A stretch of 64,000 nt of DNA, taken from contig NZ_CP126625.1 in assembly GCF_030219325.1 (NCBI RefSeq), forward strand, positions 2,530,857 to 2,594,856, written 5' to 3'. Numbering within the stretch: position 1 is the stretch's first letter; every line of letters begins with the position of its first letter. Shown here in pieces: positions 45,152 to 54,225 of the stretch. The notes under the pieces were generated by a model. That model was given only the letters and a program-made list of their open reading frames with translations. It made no database searches and was not told where the DNA came from. This DNA comes from Geothrix sp. (GTDB lineage: Bacteria > Acidobacteriota > Holophagae > Holophagales > Holophagaceae). The translations under genes were made by a program, and so were the position numbers.

Positions 45152-46522
45152 ATGAACCTCCTCCGCTGCCTCCTCCCCTGTCTGATCGTCGCCCAACTGG
45201 GGGCGCAGGCTCCGACCCAGGACCTGCGGCCCGCCTCCGAGCGCCTGCGCGCCGAGGCCTTCCGCACCCACGGGGCCTACGAGGACCTGGCCTGGCTCTG
45301 TGACCGCATCGGCCCCCGGCTGTCGGGATCACCCCAGCTGGACCAGGCCATCGCCTGGGCGCAGGCCCGGCTGAAGGCCGCGGGGCTCGCCAACGTCCAT
45401 GCCGAGCCCGTGATGGTGCCCCACTGGGTGCGCGGCCAGGAGTCCGCCGAGCTGCTCCTGCCGAACCCGACCCGGCTGAACATCCTGGGCCTCGGCGGCA
45501 GCGTGGGCACGCCCGAGGGCGGCCTCACGGCGGACGTGGTGGTGGTGGGTTCCTTCGACGAGCTGGACAAGCTCGGCGAGGCGGTGAAGGGGAAGATCGT
45601 CCTCTTCGACGTGCCCTTCAAGGGCTACGGCCACACGGTGGTCTACCGGCACGACGGTGCCGCGAAAGCCTCGAAGTACGGCGCCGCCGCGGCCCTGGTG
45701 CGCTCCGTGGGCCCCGTGAGCCTGGACACGCCCCACACCGGCGCCATGGACTACGATCCCGCCTTCCCGAAGATCCCCACGGCCTGCGTCACCATCGAGG
45801 CGTCCACCCAGATGCGGCGCATGCAGCAGCGCGGCGAGCGCATCCAGATGCGGCTCGTGATGGGCGCCAAGACCCTGCCGGATGCGCCTTCCGCCAACGT
45901 GGTGGCCGAGATCCCCGGCACGGAGAAGCCCGGCGAGGTCGTCATCCTCAGTGGCCACCTGGACAGCTGGGACGTGGGCCAGGGCGCCCAGGACGACGGT
46001 GCCGGCACCGTCATCGCCATGGAGGCCGCGCGGCTCATCCAGAGCCTGGGCCTCAAGCCCCGGCGCACGATCCGCGTGGTGCTCTGGACCAACGAGGAGA
46101 ACGGCCTGCGGGGCGGCAGGGCCTACCGCGACGCCCACCGGGCGGAGTTCAAGGACATCGTCGCCGCGGTGGAGACGGATTCCGGCAGCGAGCGCATCAA
46201 GGCCTTCAGCCTCGAGCTCAGGAAGGCCACGCCGGAAGCCAAGGCGGCCGCCCTGACCGCCCTGAAGACCTTCGAGCCGGCCCTGGCGCCCTTCGGCCCC
46301 GTGGACCTGCGGCTCGGAGGGTCCGGCGCGGACGTGAGTCCCATGGTGGCCGAAGGCGTACCGGGCATCGGCGTGAGCCACGCGGCCACGCACTACTTCG
46401 ACATCCACCACACCCACGCCGACACCTTCGACAAGGTCGAGAAGGATGACCTGGCCCACAACGCCGCCGTCCTGGCCACCTTCGCCTTCGCGCTGGCCCA
46501 GTCGGACCGCCGCTTCCAGTAG
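45152..46522 (+). CDS. Secreted M28-family zinc aminopeptidase/carboxypeptidase Q-like
   Basis: A 456-residue exported peptidase. The signal is MNLLRCLLPCLIVAQLGAQ. A PA-type insert (about 130-215) sits inside the catalytic domain. Zinc and catalytic motifs: SGHLDSWDVGQGAQDDGAGT (His, Asp), WTNEENGLRGG (catalytic Glu and Glu ligand), ETDSGSE (Asp) and HHTHADTFDKV (His). This is the order found in M28 peptidases such as plasma glutamate carboxypeptidase. It would trim peptides in the periplasm or outside. It starts 30 bases after the NTF2-like gene. Confidence 0.93.
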   Translation: MNLLRCLLPCLIVAQLGAQAPTQDLRPASERLRAEAFRTHGAYEDLAWLCDRIGPRLSGSPQLDQAIAWAQARLKAAGLANVHAEPVMVPHWVRGQESAELLLPNPTRLNILGLGGSVGTPEGGLTADVVVVGSFDELDKLGEAVKGKIVLFDVPFKGYGHTVVYRHDGAAKASKYGAAAALVRSVGPVSLDTPHTGAMDYDPAFPKIPTACVTIEASTQMRRMQQRGERIQMRLVMGAKTLPDAPSANVVAEIPGTEKPGEVVILSGHLDSWDVGQGAQDDGAGTVIAMEAARLIQSLGLKPRRTIRVVLWTNEENGLRGGRAYRDAHRAEFKDIVAAVETDSGSERIKAFSLELRKATPEAKAAALTALKTFEPALAPFGPVDLRLGGSGADVSPMVAEGVPGIGVSHAATHYFDIHHTHADTFDKVEKDDLAHNAAVLATFAFALAQSDRRFQ

Positions 46523-46570
46523 GCTTCCAGATCGCGCCTGGGCAGCGCCGGGTGTCGCTATAGTCAAGCG

Positions 46571-48070
46571 ATGGCCCGTCCAACCCGCCTGCAGATCATC
46601 CTGATGCTGATGGCGGCGACGCCGGGCCTGGCGCAGACGCCCTTCCCCGTGTTCGAGACGCGCTGGACCGCGGAAACCTGGCGGATGCCGGCTCAGGGCG
46701 AGCGGCACATGGGCGTCCTGGGGCTGCAGGTGGACCAGCGCTGGCCTTCCGGCGCCTATGTGGGCTTGGGGGGCTGGGGCAGCCTAACCGGGGATCGGGG
46801 GGGCTTCATCACCATGGGCATGGGCGGAGGCTGGCGCTTGCCCCTCGCCGGCCCGCTGGGCCTGGATGCAGGTCTGTGGGTGGGCGGTGGCGGCGTCGGC
46901 AGGGCCTCGGTCGGTGGCGGCCTCATGCTGAGGGGCCACACGGGGCTCAGCTGGACCACGCCGCAGGGGAGCTACCACCTGGAATGGTCCAGGGTGCGCT
47001 TCCCCAATGGCGAGATCGACACCCAGCAGCTGGCCCTGTCGGCGGCCTTTCCCTTCCGCCTGCCAGCCTGGGGCCTCAGTCCGGCGGAGCCGCCACCCTG
47101 GCCCGAGCTGGGGCACTACCGCGACGTCTCCATCAGCCTCACGGCCCAGCGCTACGCCCCGACCCGGTCCACGCGCAACCTGTCCGGTCGGCCCGACTCG
47201 GCTCCGCTGGATCTCGGCGGGCTGGAGGTGCGGCTCGGGCTGGATGGCGGGACATTCGTCGTGCTGGATTCGGCTGCGGCGGCCCGCGGCGACGCGGCCG
47301 GCTACATGGACGTGTTCCTCGGCCTCGGCACCAGTGTCGACCTGGTGGACTCCGGCTGGCTTCGCGCCACGGGGAAGCTGGTGGGGGGCAGCGCCGGTGG
47401 CGGGCACCTGGATGTGGGTGGCGGCGCGGCCTTCAAGGCGACGGTGGGCCTGGATGCACGGGTGGGGAGGCAGGGCTTCCTGTCGCTCTCCGGTGGCTTG
47501 ATCTCAGCTCCGGCCGGGAGTTTCAAGGCCTGGGTCCTCACCGTGGAGGGCGGCCGCCGCTTCGCCCTCGGCACCGCCACGGGCCCGGTGGCGCCTCCCG
47601 ACTGGGACTGGTCCTGGAGTGGGTGGTCCTTCCGTCCATCCTTCCTTCGGCTGGCCTCGGCCCGGCGGCAGGGAACGAATCCGGCCCTGCCGATCGAACT
47701 CGTGGGTCTCTCCTTCTCCCACGACCTCGGCCAGGGTTTCGAGGTGGTGGGCCAGGGCAACTTCGCCACGGCCGGCAACGCGGGGGGCTTCGCCCAGGGC
47801 CTGATGGGCCTGGCCTGGCGCAGCCCATCCCTGCTGGGCCGGGGGCCCCGACTGCGGATCCAGGGCCTGGTGGGCGAAGCCGGCGGCGGCGGCGTGGATA
47901 CCTCCGGGGGCTTCCTGCTGCAGCCTTCCGTGGGACTCGAGCAGGACCTGGGGGCAGGTTGGAGCGTGCAGGCCCTTTGCGGCCGCGCCAGGACACCCCA
48001 GGGGAAGTTGAACACGGCGCTGGTGGAAGGTGGCTTGGCCTGGCGGTTCCGCCTCCCGACGCGACCTTGA
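46571..48070 (+). CDS. Outer-membrane barrel-like secreted protein, unknown function
   Basis: A 499-residue protein with signal peptide (LQIILMLMAATPGLA). The mature protein is rich in Gly and aromatic residues in alternating amphipathic stretches (GVLGLQVDQRWPSGAYVGLGGWGSL, FITMGMGGGWRLPLAG), which is typical of outer-membrane beta strands. It ends VEGGLAWRFRLPTRP, not in the usual terminal aromatic. No family is recognised. It is convergent with motB. Confidence 0.65.
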   Translation: MARPTRLQIILMLMAATPGLAQTPFPVFETRWTAETWRMPAQGERHMGVLGLQVDQRWPSGAYVGLGGWGSLTGDRGGFITMGMGGGWRLPLAGPLGLDAGLWVGGGGVGRASVGGGLMLRGHTGLSWTTPQGSYHLEWSRVRFPNGEIDTQQLALSAAFPFRLPAWGLSPAEPPPWPELGHYRDVSISLTAQRYAPTRSTRNLSGRPDSAPLDLGGLEVRLGLDGGTFVVLDSAAAARGDAAGYMDVFLGLGTSVDLVDSGWLRATGKLVGGSAGGGHLDVGGGAAFKATVGLDARVGRQGFLSLSGGLISAPAGSFKAWVLTVEGGRRFALGTATGPVAPPDWDWSWSGWSFRPSFLRLASARRQGTNPALPIELVGLSFSHDLGQGFEVVGQGNFATAGNAGGFAQGLMGLAWRSPSLLGRGPRLRIQGLVGEAGGGGVDTSGGFLLQPSVGLEQDLGAGWSVQALCGRARTPQGKLNTALVEGGLAWRFRLPTRP

Positions 48071-48088
48071 AGGCAGACCCGCAGTCGC

Positions 48089-48757
48089 CTACCGCTCCGC
48101 CGCGCGCTGGAACCGGAAGGTCACCCGCCGCTGGAGCGCGCGGCTCTCGGATGTCTGCCCCTGACCTTCGGGGTGGCTGTCGCCGTGCGCTTCGGAGGTC
48201 AGCTGCGCGGGCTGGAGGCCGATGCCCGCAAGGTACCGCTGGGCGGCCATGGCCCGCTGGGAGCTCAGATCCAGGGCATCGGTACCCCGGCCGCGCTCGC
48301 CCGGCGCCGCGTGGCCCTCGCACACGAGGGTGAAGCCCGGATAGCGCAGCGCCAGCTCCGAGAGGCGCGTCAGGATGACGTCGCTGCCCGAGGTCAGCGT
48401 GCTGCTGCCTTCGTCGAAGATCAGGGAGCCGCGGAAGCTCACGAAGCGCAGGCGTGATCCCGTGTCCCTCCCCTCGACGGCCTGCGCCGCGTTGAGGAGT
48501 TTCTCCAGGTCCTCGGCCTTGGCGGGATCCATGCCCGTGGAGCCCGGCAGGATGCCATCACCGGTGGTCTTCACGCCTGCCTTCGCCTCGACGCCGAGGG
48601 CCTTCTGAATGGAGGTCACGGCCTGCTGCAGCTTGGTCTGGTCCGAGACGGAGAAGGAATAGAGCAGCGCGAAGAAGGCCATGAGCTGCACCATCAGGTC
48701 CGCGAAGGTCACCAGCCACAGCGACTCCAGGTCCGCCTTGCGCCTTGCGAATCTCAT
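48089..48757 (-). CDS. motB: MotB-like stator protein (OmpA-type peptidoglycan-binding)
   Basis: A 222-residue protein. The single membrane helix near the N terminus (LWLVTFADLMVQLMAFFALLYSF) carries the proton-accepting Asp20. The OmpA/MotB domain is at about 110-222 (FVSFRGSLIFDEGSSTL, VCEGHAAPGERG, LSSQRAMAAQRYL). It anchors the flagellar stator to the wall. Start ATG 48757 is chosen; GTG 48775 would overlap the motA stop. No other flagellar gene is in view, but chemoreceptors in the window suggest motility. Confidence 0.9.
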   Translation of the reverse strand: MRFARRKADLESLWLVTFADLMVQLMAFFALLYSFSVSDQTKLQQAVTSIQKALGVEAKAGVKTTGDGILPGSTGMDPAKAEDLEKLLNAAQAVEGRDTGSRLRFVSFRGSLIFDEGSSTLTSGSDVILTRLSELALRYPGFTLVCEGHAAPGERGRGTDALDLSSQRAMAAQRYLAGIGLQPAQLTSEAHGDSHPEGQGQTSESRALQRRVTFRFQRAAER

Positions 48758-48767
48758 CGGGGCGAGG

Positions 48768-49535
48768 TTACCCACGGGCCCGCCGATCCGGGTTCCGCTC
48801 CTTGGGGGCCAGGAAGGCGTTCAGCTGGGCCTCCAGGGCCGCGGGGTGCATCTCCGCCTGGATGCCCAGCACGCCCTCCATCATGATGTGCTTGAGCTGG
48901 AGCTCCTCCTTGCTGCGCAGCTCCAGCTTCCCGGCGATGGGGATGGCCAGCAGGTAGGCGATGACGGCTCCGTAGAGCGTGGACAGCAGCGTCAGGGCCA
49001 TGGCCTCGCCGACGCTGGAGGGGTCCTTGATGCTGGCGAAGAGCTGCACCATGCCGATGAGGGTGCCCACCATGCCGAAGGAAGGGGCGCTGAGGGCGAT
49101 GAAGCGGAAGATCTCCTGGCCCTGCAGGTGGCGGTCCTGGGTGGAACGCAGCTCGGCCGCCAGCACCGCGTGGATGTGGTCCCGGTCGGATTGATCCACC
49201 ACCATGCGGAGGCCCTTGGCCAGGAAGCCCTCCACGTCCATGGCCTTCTCCATGTTCAGCAGCCCTTCGCGCCGTGCCCGCTGCGACAGTCCCACGATCT
49301 GGGCCACCAGGGCCTGGGTCTCCGGCGGCCGGGTGAAGAAGGCGCGGCTGGCGATGGTGAAGGCGTAGCTCACGTGCTCGAGCGGGAAGCGGATCATCGT
49401 GGCCGCGACGATCCCGCCCACGACCACCACGGTGCTGGCCGGGTGGAAGAAGATCCGCGGATTGGGACCCAGCCCGATGGCCACCGCCAACAGGAGCACG
49501 CCCAGCAACACGCCCAGGAAACTGCCTCGATCCAT
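48768..49535 (-). CDS. motA: MotA-like stator protein
   Basis: A 255-residue four-helix stator subunit. Two N-terminal helices (SFLGVLLGVLLLAVAIGLG; VVVVGGIVAATMI), a large cytoplasmic loop with charged residues for FliG contact (QSDRDHIHAVLAAELRSTQDR), and two more helices (APSFGMVGTLIGMVQLF with the key Pro; AMALTLLSTLYGAVIAYLLAIPIAGKL). With MotB it forms the ion channel that drives the flagellum. The two genes are 10-20 bases apart. Confidence 0.93.
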   Translation of the reverse strand: MDRGSFLGVLLGVLLLAVAIGLGPNPRIFFHPASTVVVVGGIVAATMIRFPLEHVSYAFTIASRAFFTRPPETQALVAQIVGLSQRARREGLLNMEKAMDVEGFLAKGLRMVVDQSDRDHIHAVLAAELRSTQDRHLQGQEIFRFIALSAPSFGMVGTLIGMVQLFASIKDPSSVGEAMALTLLSTLYGAVIAYLLAIPIAGKLELRSKEELQLKHIMMEGVLGIQAEMHPAALEAQLNAFLAPKERNPDRRARG

Positions 49536-49617
49536 GGATCAACCCTCGGGGGGCTCATCGGCAGGGAGTGCCCCGGGGCCCAGAAATGGCAAAGTCCATG
49601 CACCAGGTGGCCTCGGG

Positions 49618-51312
49618 CTAGTGGATCACCCAGTCGCTCTGCTTCACGAAGCCGTGCAGGCGGCCCCGGGGCAGCTTGACCACGTAGCACCCCTTGGAGG
49701 CGAAGCGCTGGCCGGGACCGAAGCTGAGCCGCTCGTAGTCCGTCTCGTCGTCGTCCATCATCATCCCGAAGGCGTCCAGCAGGGTGTCCCGGTAGAAGTT
49801 CCGTTCCATCCGGGTGAGGGCTTCCGTGAGGGACTTCATGACGGCGAAGGACCGGGTCCGCACCCGCCGGTGGGTGTCCCCCGCCACCAGGCTCACCAGG
49901 GCCAGGGTCTCCGGGGGCGTGCCCTCCGGGGCCTTCATGGATGCCGGCGGGCGGAAGAGGCGGAAGGGGTAGGTGAGCCAGGTCCGGTCCCGGGCCTCCT
50001 GGGGCAGGTCCCACACCCGCTTTCCGAGCAGGCTGCTGGCCATCATCACCCTGGCGGTCGGTCTCCGGGTGAGCGCCGTGAGCGCCGGGTAGGCCTCGGC
50101 TCCCGTCCACAGGAGCAGGATGGGATCCCCCTGGGTCCCGCCCAGGATCCTCCCCGGATCCAGCCGCTGCCCCCGCCGCAGGTGGAGGGTCTGGACCTTG
50201 GCCTGCCCGTGGTCTTCCCAGCCGCTGTCGAACCCTTCGGCCAGGGCCCGCGCCTCCCGCGAATCCGCCACCACCTGGAGGATGGGCCGCCCGGCCAGGG
50301 CCGCCCTCTGGTCGGCGAGGAAGGCGGCGGCGGCCTCACCCTCCTGGAAGGGCCCCTTCGAGAAGTAGAGGGTGTACCAGCCGGGACCCGAGGTCTGGGG
50401 CAGATCCGTGAGGGGGAGGATGCAGGGGAGGGCCTCCGCTTCGCAGAAGGCGTGGATGGGCCCCCAGGGCTGGTAGGAGAGCCCGCTGACGATGGCGAAG
50501 ACCGGCTCCTTCCGGTACAGCGCCGCCAGCTGGGCCGCCCAGCCGCTGGCGGGCCCCTTCAGCTTCCAGACCGTGAGGGACCAGTCGCGGTAGGCCAGGG
50601 CCCCTTCGCGGGCGGCCAGGGACCGGTAGCCCCGGCTGTCGCGATCCACACCCTGACGGTTGTGGATGGCGAAACGGTAGGTGAGGATCTGCAGGAAGTC
50701 CTGGCGGTCCTCCGCGCTGACCTCGTCCGTGACGATGGTGGCGAACTTCAGGACGGTGGGGGTCACGCCGGGGGAAGGCTCGGCTCCCAGTCGCTTGAGG
50801 TACTGCACCAGGAGGCCGACGTCGGCGGCCCCGAGGGCATAGCGGGGCATGACGTCGTTCAGGACGCGCCCCGCGGGATCCACGCCCTCGGTGAGGGCAC
50901 GGGCGAGGGCCGCATCCGTGTAGGCGGGGCGGCGCAGCTCCTCCCGGATCGACTCGGGCAGCACCTTCCGCTCCCCGCCGACCAGGTTGGGGTGGAACCG
51001 GAACCAGGGACGGAACAGCTTCTCCGCGTTGGTGGGCGGCGTGGCCACGCCGCCCTCGAAGGATCCGAGCCCTCCCTGGAGGTGGCAGCCCGTGCAGGCG
51101 AAGGCCGTCCCCGCCACGGGCACGTCCCCGCGGACCGTTCCGGTCATGGGTTCACCGGAGGGGAGCACCCCATCCCGGTACATCCGCTCGCCCAGGCGGA
51201 GTGCCGCGTCCGGCGCCTGCGGCCCCGAGCCCATGAGCAGGGCCAGGAGGAGCGGCGCCGAGGCCAGGCGAAGGAGGGACCGGGACCGCGGGAGTGGGGG
51301 GCGCTGGGGCAT
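49618..51312 (-). CDS. Cytochrome c fused to a periplasmic binding-protein domain
   Basis: A 564-residue exported protein. The signal is LLRLASAPLLLALLMG. Residues about 35-170 form a class I cytochrome c with one haem site (FACTGCHLQGG) and a likely Met ligand in VMPRYALGAADVGLLVQYLKRLG. The rest (about 175-564) has the two-lobe pattern of a LivK-type binding protein (VLKFATIVTDEV, VFAIVSGLSYQPWGPIHAFCEAEALPCI). The fusion suggests redox sensing or ligand-controlled electron transfer in the periplasm. It is followed 10 bp after a small secreted protein gene. Confidence 0.8.
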   Translation of the reverse strand: MPQRPPLPRSRSLLRLASAPLLLALLMGSGPQAPDAALRLGERMYRDGVLPSGEPMTGTVRGDVPVAGTAFACTGCHLQGGLGSFEGGVATPPTNAEKLFRPWFRFHPNLVGGERKVLPESIREELRRPAYTDAALARALTEGVDPAGRVLNDVMPRYALGAADVGLLVQYLKRLGAEPSPGVTPTVLKFATIVTDEVSAEDRQDFLQILTYRFAIHNRQGVDRDSRGYRSLAAREGALAYRDWSLTVWKLKGPASGWAAQLAALYRKEPVFAIVSGLSYQPWGPIHAFCEAEALPCILPLTDLPQTSGPGWYTLYFSKGPFQEGEAAAAFLADQRAALAGRPILQVVADSREARALAEGFDSGWEDHGQAKVQTLHLRRGQRLDPGRILGGTQGDPILLLWTGAEAYPALTALTRRPTARVMMASSLLGKRVWDLPQEARDRTWLTYPFRLFRPPASMKAPEGTPPETLALVSLVAGDTHRRVRTRSFAVMKSLTEALTRMERNFYRDTLLDAFGMMMDDDETDYERLSFGPGQRFASKGCYVVKLPRGRLHGFVKQSDWVIH

Positions 51313-51322
51313 CAGCGGGGGC

Positions 51323-51718
51323 TCAGCGCGACATCTCCAGGACCGTGCGGTCCTGCTTCTTCGCCAGTGACGGCGAATCGTAATCGAGGAGCGCCGTGCC
51401 CTTCACCCGGTTCGGCTCCTTCACCTTCGCCGTGAGCGTGACGGCCAGCCCCCGGGTCGGAGGCGAGGTCAGGTGCAGCTTGCCGCTGGCGAAGGTGCCG
51501 CTGAGCGGGAGCGGCGAGCGGAACTTCGGCATCAGCAGGGTGCCCTCCACCCGCCGCCCGGACTGGCGCAGGGTGATGACCAGGTCCTGGAGGGAGAGCC
51601 CCGTCGTGGCCAGGGTGAAGCTGCCCTTCCAGGTCCCCGTGAGATCGATGGCCTTCGCTGGCGGACCGGCCATCAGGGCAGAGGCGGAGAGGCAGAGGGA
51701 AGCCAGGATCAGACGCAT
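51323..51718 (-). CDS. Small secreted beta-rich protein, unknown function
   Basis: A 131-residue exported protein. The signal is MRLILASLCLSASALMAGPPA. The mature part is a compact beta domain (DLTGTWKGSFTLATTGLSLQDLVITLRQSGRRVEGTLLMP) that resembles small lipocalin-like or DUF-type domains measuring degree of modification; no named family. The start at 51718 is chosen for the signal peptide. It lies between the multicopper oxidase and the cytochrome fusion on the same strand; a strong hairpin separates it from the former. Confidence 0.68.
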   Translation of the reverse strand: MRLILASLCLSASALMAGPPAKAIDLTGTWKGSFTLATTGLSLQDLVITLRQSGRRVEGTLLMPKFRSPLPLSGTFASGKLHLTSPPTRGLAVTLTAKVKEPNRVKGTALLDYDSPSLAKKQDRTVLEMSR

Positions 51719-51736
51719 GCGTGAAGCCCCCTGGAT

Positions 51737-51766
51737 GGCAGGGGCCGGTTCGGACCGGCCCCTGCC
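51737..51766. terminator. Strong hairpin after the multicopper oxidase gene
   Basis: GGCAGGGGCCGGT-TCGG-ACCGGCCCCTGCC, a perfect 13-bp stem with tetraloop, 20 bp after the oxidase stop. No T tract follows on the minus strand, so it could reduce read-through or protect the upstream mRNA end rather than terminate. Confidence 0.55.
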
Positions 51767-51785
51767 TCCAGCCATCGAGTGTAGG

Positions 51786-53996
51786 TCAATTGCCGTTGCC
51801 GACGGGCACCACCAGGAAGGAGCGCATCATCTCGTTCTCCTCGTGGGACAGGATGTGGCAATGCCACATGTAGGCGCCGAGCTGGTCGAACTTCAGGCGC
51901 ACCCGCACGTAGCCCGGGTACTGGACGGGCTGGCCGGATTCCAGCGGTACCCCTGCCGGGGGCACCATGACCGTGTCCTTCCAGACGTTCTTCTCATTGT
52001 CGGCGACGCGATAGAGGGAACCTTCCGGCGCTGATTCCGGGGGATCGGGATCAGGCGGCTCGGCGTTGGGGACGAAGGCGCTGGGATCCGAAACGGTCGG
52101 CAAGGCGAATCCGTCCGCAGGCGTGTAGGTGAACTTGGCCGTGTTGACATAGCCCTTCTCGACGACCTGGAACTTGGTGAGGTGGATGTGCATGGGATGC
52201 ACGTCGGGGGTGGCGTTGATGAACACCCACTCCTCGGTGCTGTTCAGCTCGGGCTTCTCGCTGATGGGGGCCCGGAACATCTTGTTGTTCAGCACCAGGA
52301 TGGTGCGGAAGGTCACCAGGCCCGAGGTGGGATCGAGGAAGCTGTTCACGGGATCCTTGCGTTCCTGCATGTCCACGAGGCGGGGGGCCTGGCGGGTCAG
52401 GCTTTCGCTGGAGATGCCCACGAAGGGCACCAGCCCCGTGCGGAGCGAGGTGGCCGGTCCCGCGGGGGCCAGCAGCGGAGAGGGCGTGCCGGTGGTGCTG
52501 GCCACCTTGAACAGCATGACGCGGCCCGTGGTCTTGGGATCGAGGGTCGTGAAGTCCACCGCCCCCTGGCTGAAGTCCCCGCCGAAGGGCGCGGGGCAGT
52601 CGTTGCGCAGCACGATGTTGCGGCCCTTGAAGACCGGGTGGCCGAAATCCACCAGCAGGTCGACGCGGGCGCCGTTGGCCAGGAGCAGGCCGTCGTTGCC
52701 GGGACCCGTGGCCACGTCGATGGCGGCGTCCCGGTAGCCCTGTTCCGCGGCGATCTGCACCACGGGCCAGGTGAGGGTGGGCGCGGCGGCGGCGGCGAGG
52801 GCCGGCGTGATGATCTCGCCGGTATCCGCATCCTGCAGCCACAGGTTGTACATCCGGGAGTCCGAGCCGTTCACGAAGCGGAATCGGTAGAGCTGGGTCT
52901 TCACGCTCTTGTAGGGCCAGGCCTTCCCGTTCACGGTGATGACGTTGCCCCACATCTCGGGCCGGATGCTGGCCAGGGCATTGCCGCTGCTGTCGTGCAG
53001 GGCGTTGTAGGTGTAGACGCCCAGGTTCACGAAGGCGGGGAACACGATGGAGCCGTCCTCGGTGAACGCCTTGTCCTGGATCACCACCGGCAGATCGAAC
53101 TCGTCGGACTGCAGGGAGGGCACCACGGGGTTGGCGTAGCGGCCCTTGGGCAGGTTGGCCAGGGCCCCGGCGCCTTCGACGACGGGATCCTTGATGATGT
53201 AGAAGGCGGCCACGCCCGCGTAGGCGTTGAGGCGGGTGATGCCCATGGAGTGGTCGTGGAACCAGAGGGTGGCGGCGCCCTGGCTGTTGGGATAGGTGAA
53301 GGGGGCCAGCGCGTTGCCCGAGGGACGGCCGGGGAAGCCCACGGAGGGATCGGCCGCCTTCACCCACTTGGCCTGCACGGCGGGATCGTTGGTCACCCAG
53401 GCGTCCGGGTGGCCGTCGGAGGTGTAGGGCACGTCGCCACCGTGGAGGTGCGTGGTGATGCGGCACTCGGGCTCACCCATGTCCGTGCCGTCCAGGGTGT
53501 AGTCCAGCTGGAGCAGGTGCCTGGTGAGGTAGGGGCCGGTGCCCATGGCGCCGCCCACCTCGTCCCGGAGGTTGTTGATGTAGTTGAAGGTCAGCGGCGT
53601 GCCGTTGGTGGCCTCCACCGTGGCCCCGTAGATGCCGAGGAAGGCCCCGTTGATGTCGTAGCCCCAGGTCTTGGTGGCGATGGGCTTGCCGGTGTAGGGA
53701 TCCTTGAGCGCGTTGCCGTTCCGGTCCCGGAGGCCGAAGTCCCAGCTGCCCTGCCGGACGTTGACGGTGTACTTCGTCGGCGTCGTGACGTCCTTGGGCG
53801 CGATGGGGATCTCCACGAAGGCATTGGCGAACTGCTGCAGCAGCTCCGGATTCAGGGGGTTGTAGATGGGCGCGGGCCCGGCCGGAGTGGCCACCGCCGG
53901 CGCAGTCGTCTTGCTGCCGCCGCAGCCCTCCAGCAGCAGCACCGCGCAGGCGCTGCCGAACAGACCCAGGTAAGCCATGCGGGAACGGGCGGTCAT
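51786..53996 (-). CDS. Multicopper oxidase lipoprotein (CotA/OmpB-like)
   Basis: A 736-residue lipoprotein. Lipobox LLEGC puts lipid on Cys25. Copper sites: THLHGG, LWFHDHSMG (type 2/3), HPMHIHLTKF and the terminal HCHILSHEENEMM with the type 1 Cys. No Met-rich insert typical of CueO is seen. The family oxidises phenols, bilirubin, Mn(II) or Fe(II); OmpB-type homologues act in extracellular metal respiration. Which substrate applies cannot be told. It is divergent-free with 229 bases of upstream region containing palindromes. Confidence 0.92.
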   Translation of the reverse strand: MTARSRMAYLGLFGSACAVLLLEGCGGSKTTAPAVATPAGPAPIYNPLNPELLQQFANAFVEIPIAPKDVTTPTKYTVNVRQGSWDFGLRDRNGNALKDPYTGKPIATKTWGYDINGAFLGIYGATVEATNGTPLTFNYINNLRDEVGGAMGTGPYLTRHLLQLDYTLDGTDMGEPECRITTHLHGGDVPYTSDGHPDAWVTNDPAVQAKWVKAADPSVGFPGRPSGNALAPFTYPNSQGAATLWFHDHSMGITRLNAYAGVAAFYIIKDPVVEGAGALANLPKGRYANPVVPSLQSDEFDLPVVIQDKAFTEDGSIVFPAFVNLGVYTYNALHDSSGNALASIRPEMWGNVITVNGKAWPYKSVKTQLYRFRFVNGSDSRMYNLWLQDADTGEIITPALAAAAAPTLTWPVVQIAAEQGYRDAAIDVATGPGNDGLLLANGARVDLLVDFGHPVFKGRNIVLRNDCPAPFGGDFSQGAVDFTTLDPKTTGRVMLFKVASTTGTPSPLLAPAGPATSLRTGLVPFVGISSESLTRQAPRLVDMQERKDPVNSFLDPTSGLVTFRTILVLNNKMFRAPISEKPELNSTEEWVFINATPDVHPMHIHLTKFQVVEKGYVNTAKFTYTPADGFALPTVSDPSAFVPNAEPPDPDPPESAPEGSLYRVADNEKNVWKDTVMVPPAGVPLESGQPVQYPGYVRVRLKFDQLGAYMWHCHILSHEENEMMRSFLVVPVGNGN

Positions 53997-54034
53997 CGTG
54001 ACTCCTTGCAGGTTGGAAGGGCCGCTGGAGAGAC

Positions 54035-54121
54035 CTACAGTCGCCTGTAGTCCTTTGGATCTAGATCTACCCCCTTACTTTGGACGGTGTACGCGACCTT
54101 ACAAGGTAGGGTTTTCCCTAC
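54035..54121. promoter_or_regulatory. Palindromes upstream of the multicopper oxidase
   Basis: CTACAG-TCGC-CTGTAG (54035-54050) and GTAGGG-TTTT-CCCTAC (54106-54121) lie 39-125 bases upstream of the oxidase ATG. Further up, a TATAAT on the minus strand (54189-54184) may be a -10 element but has no matching -35. These could be operators or leader hairpins. Confidence 0.35.
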
Positions 54122-54225
54122 TTCACAACCCGGGAAACCCCCATGATTCATGGGCTTCCAGCGCGGAAAAACTCGATTCGACAATTATATAAATGATATT
54201 AAAGTCGTTTTTTCCCGTCCGGTCT

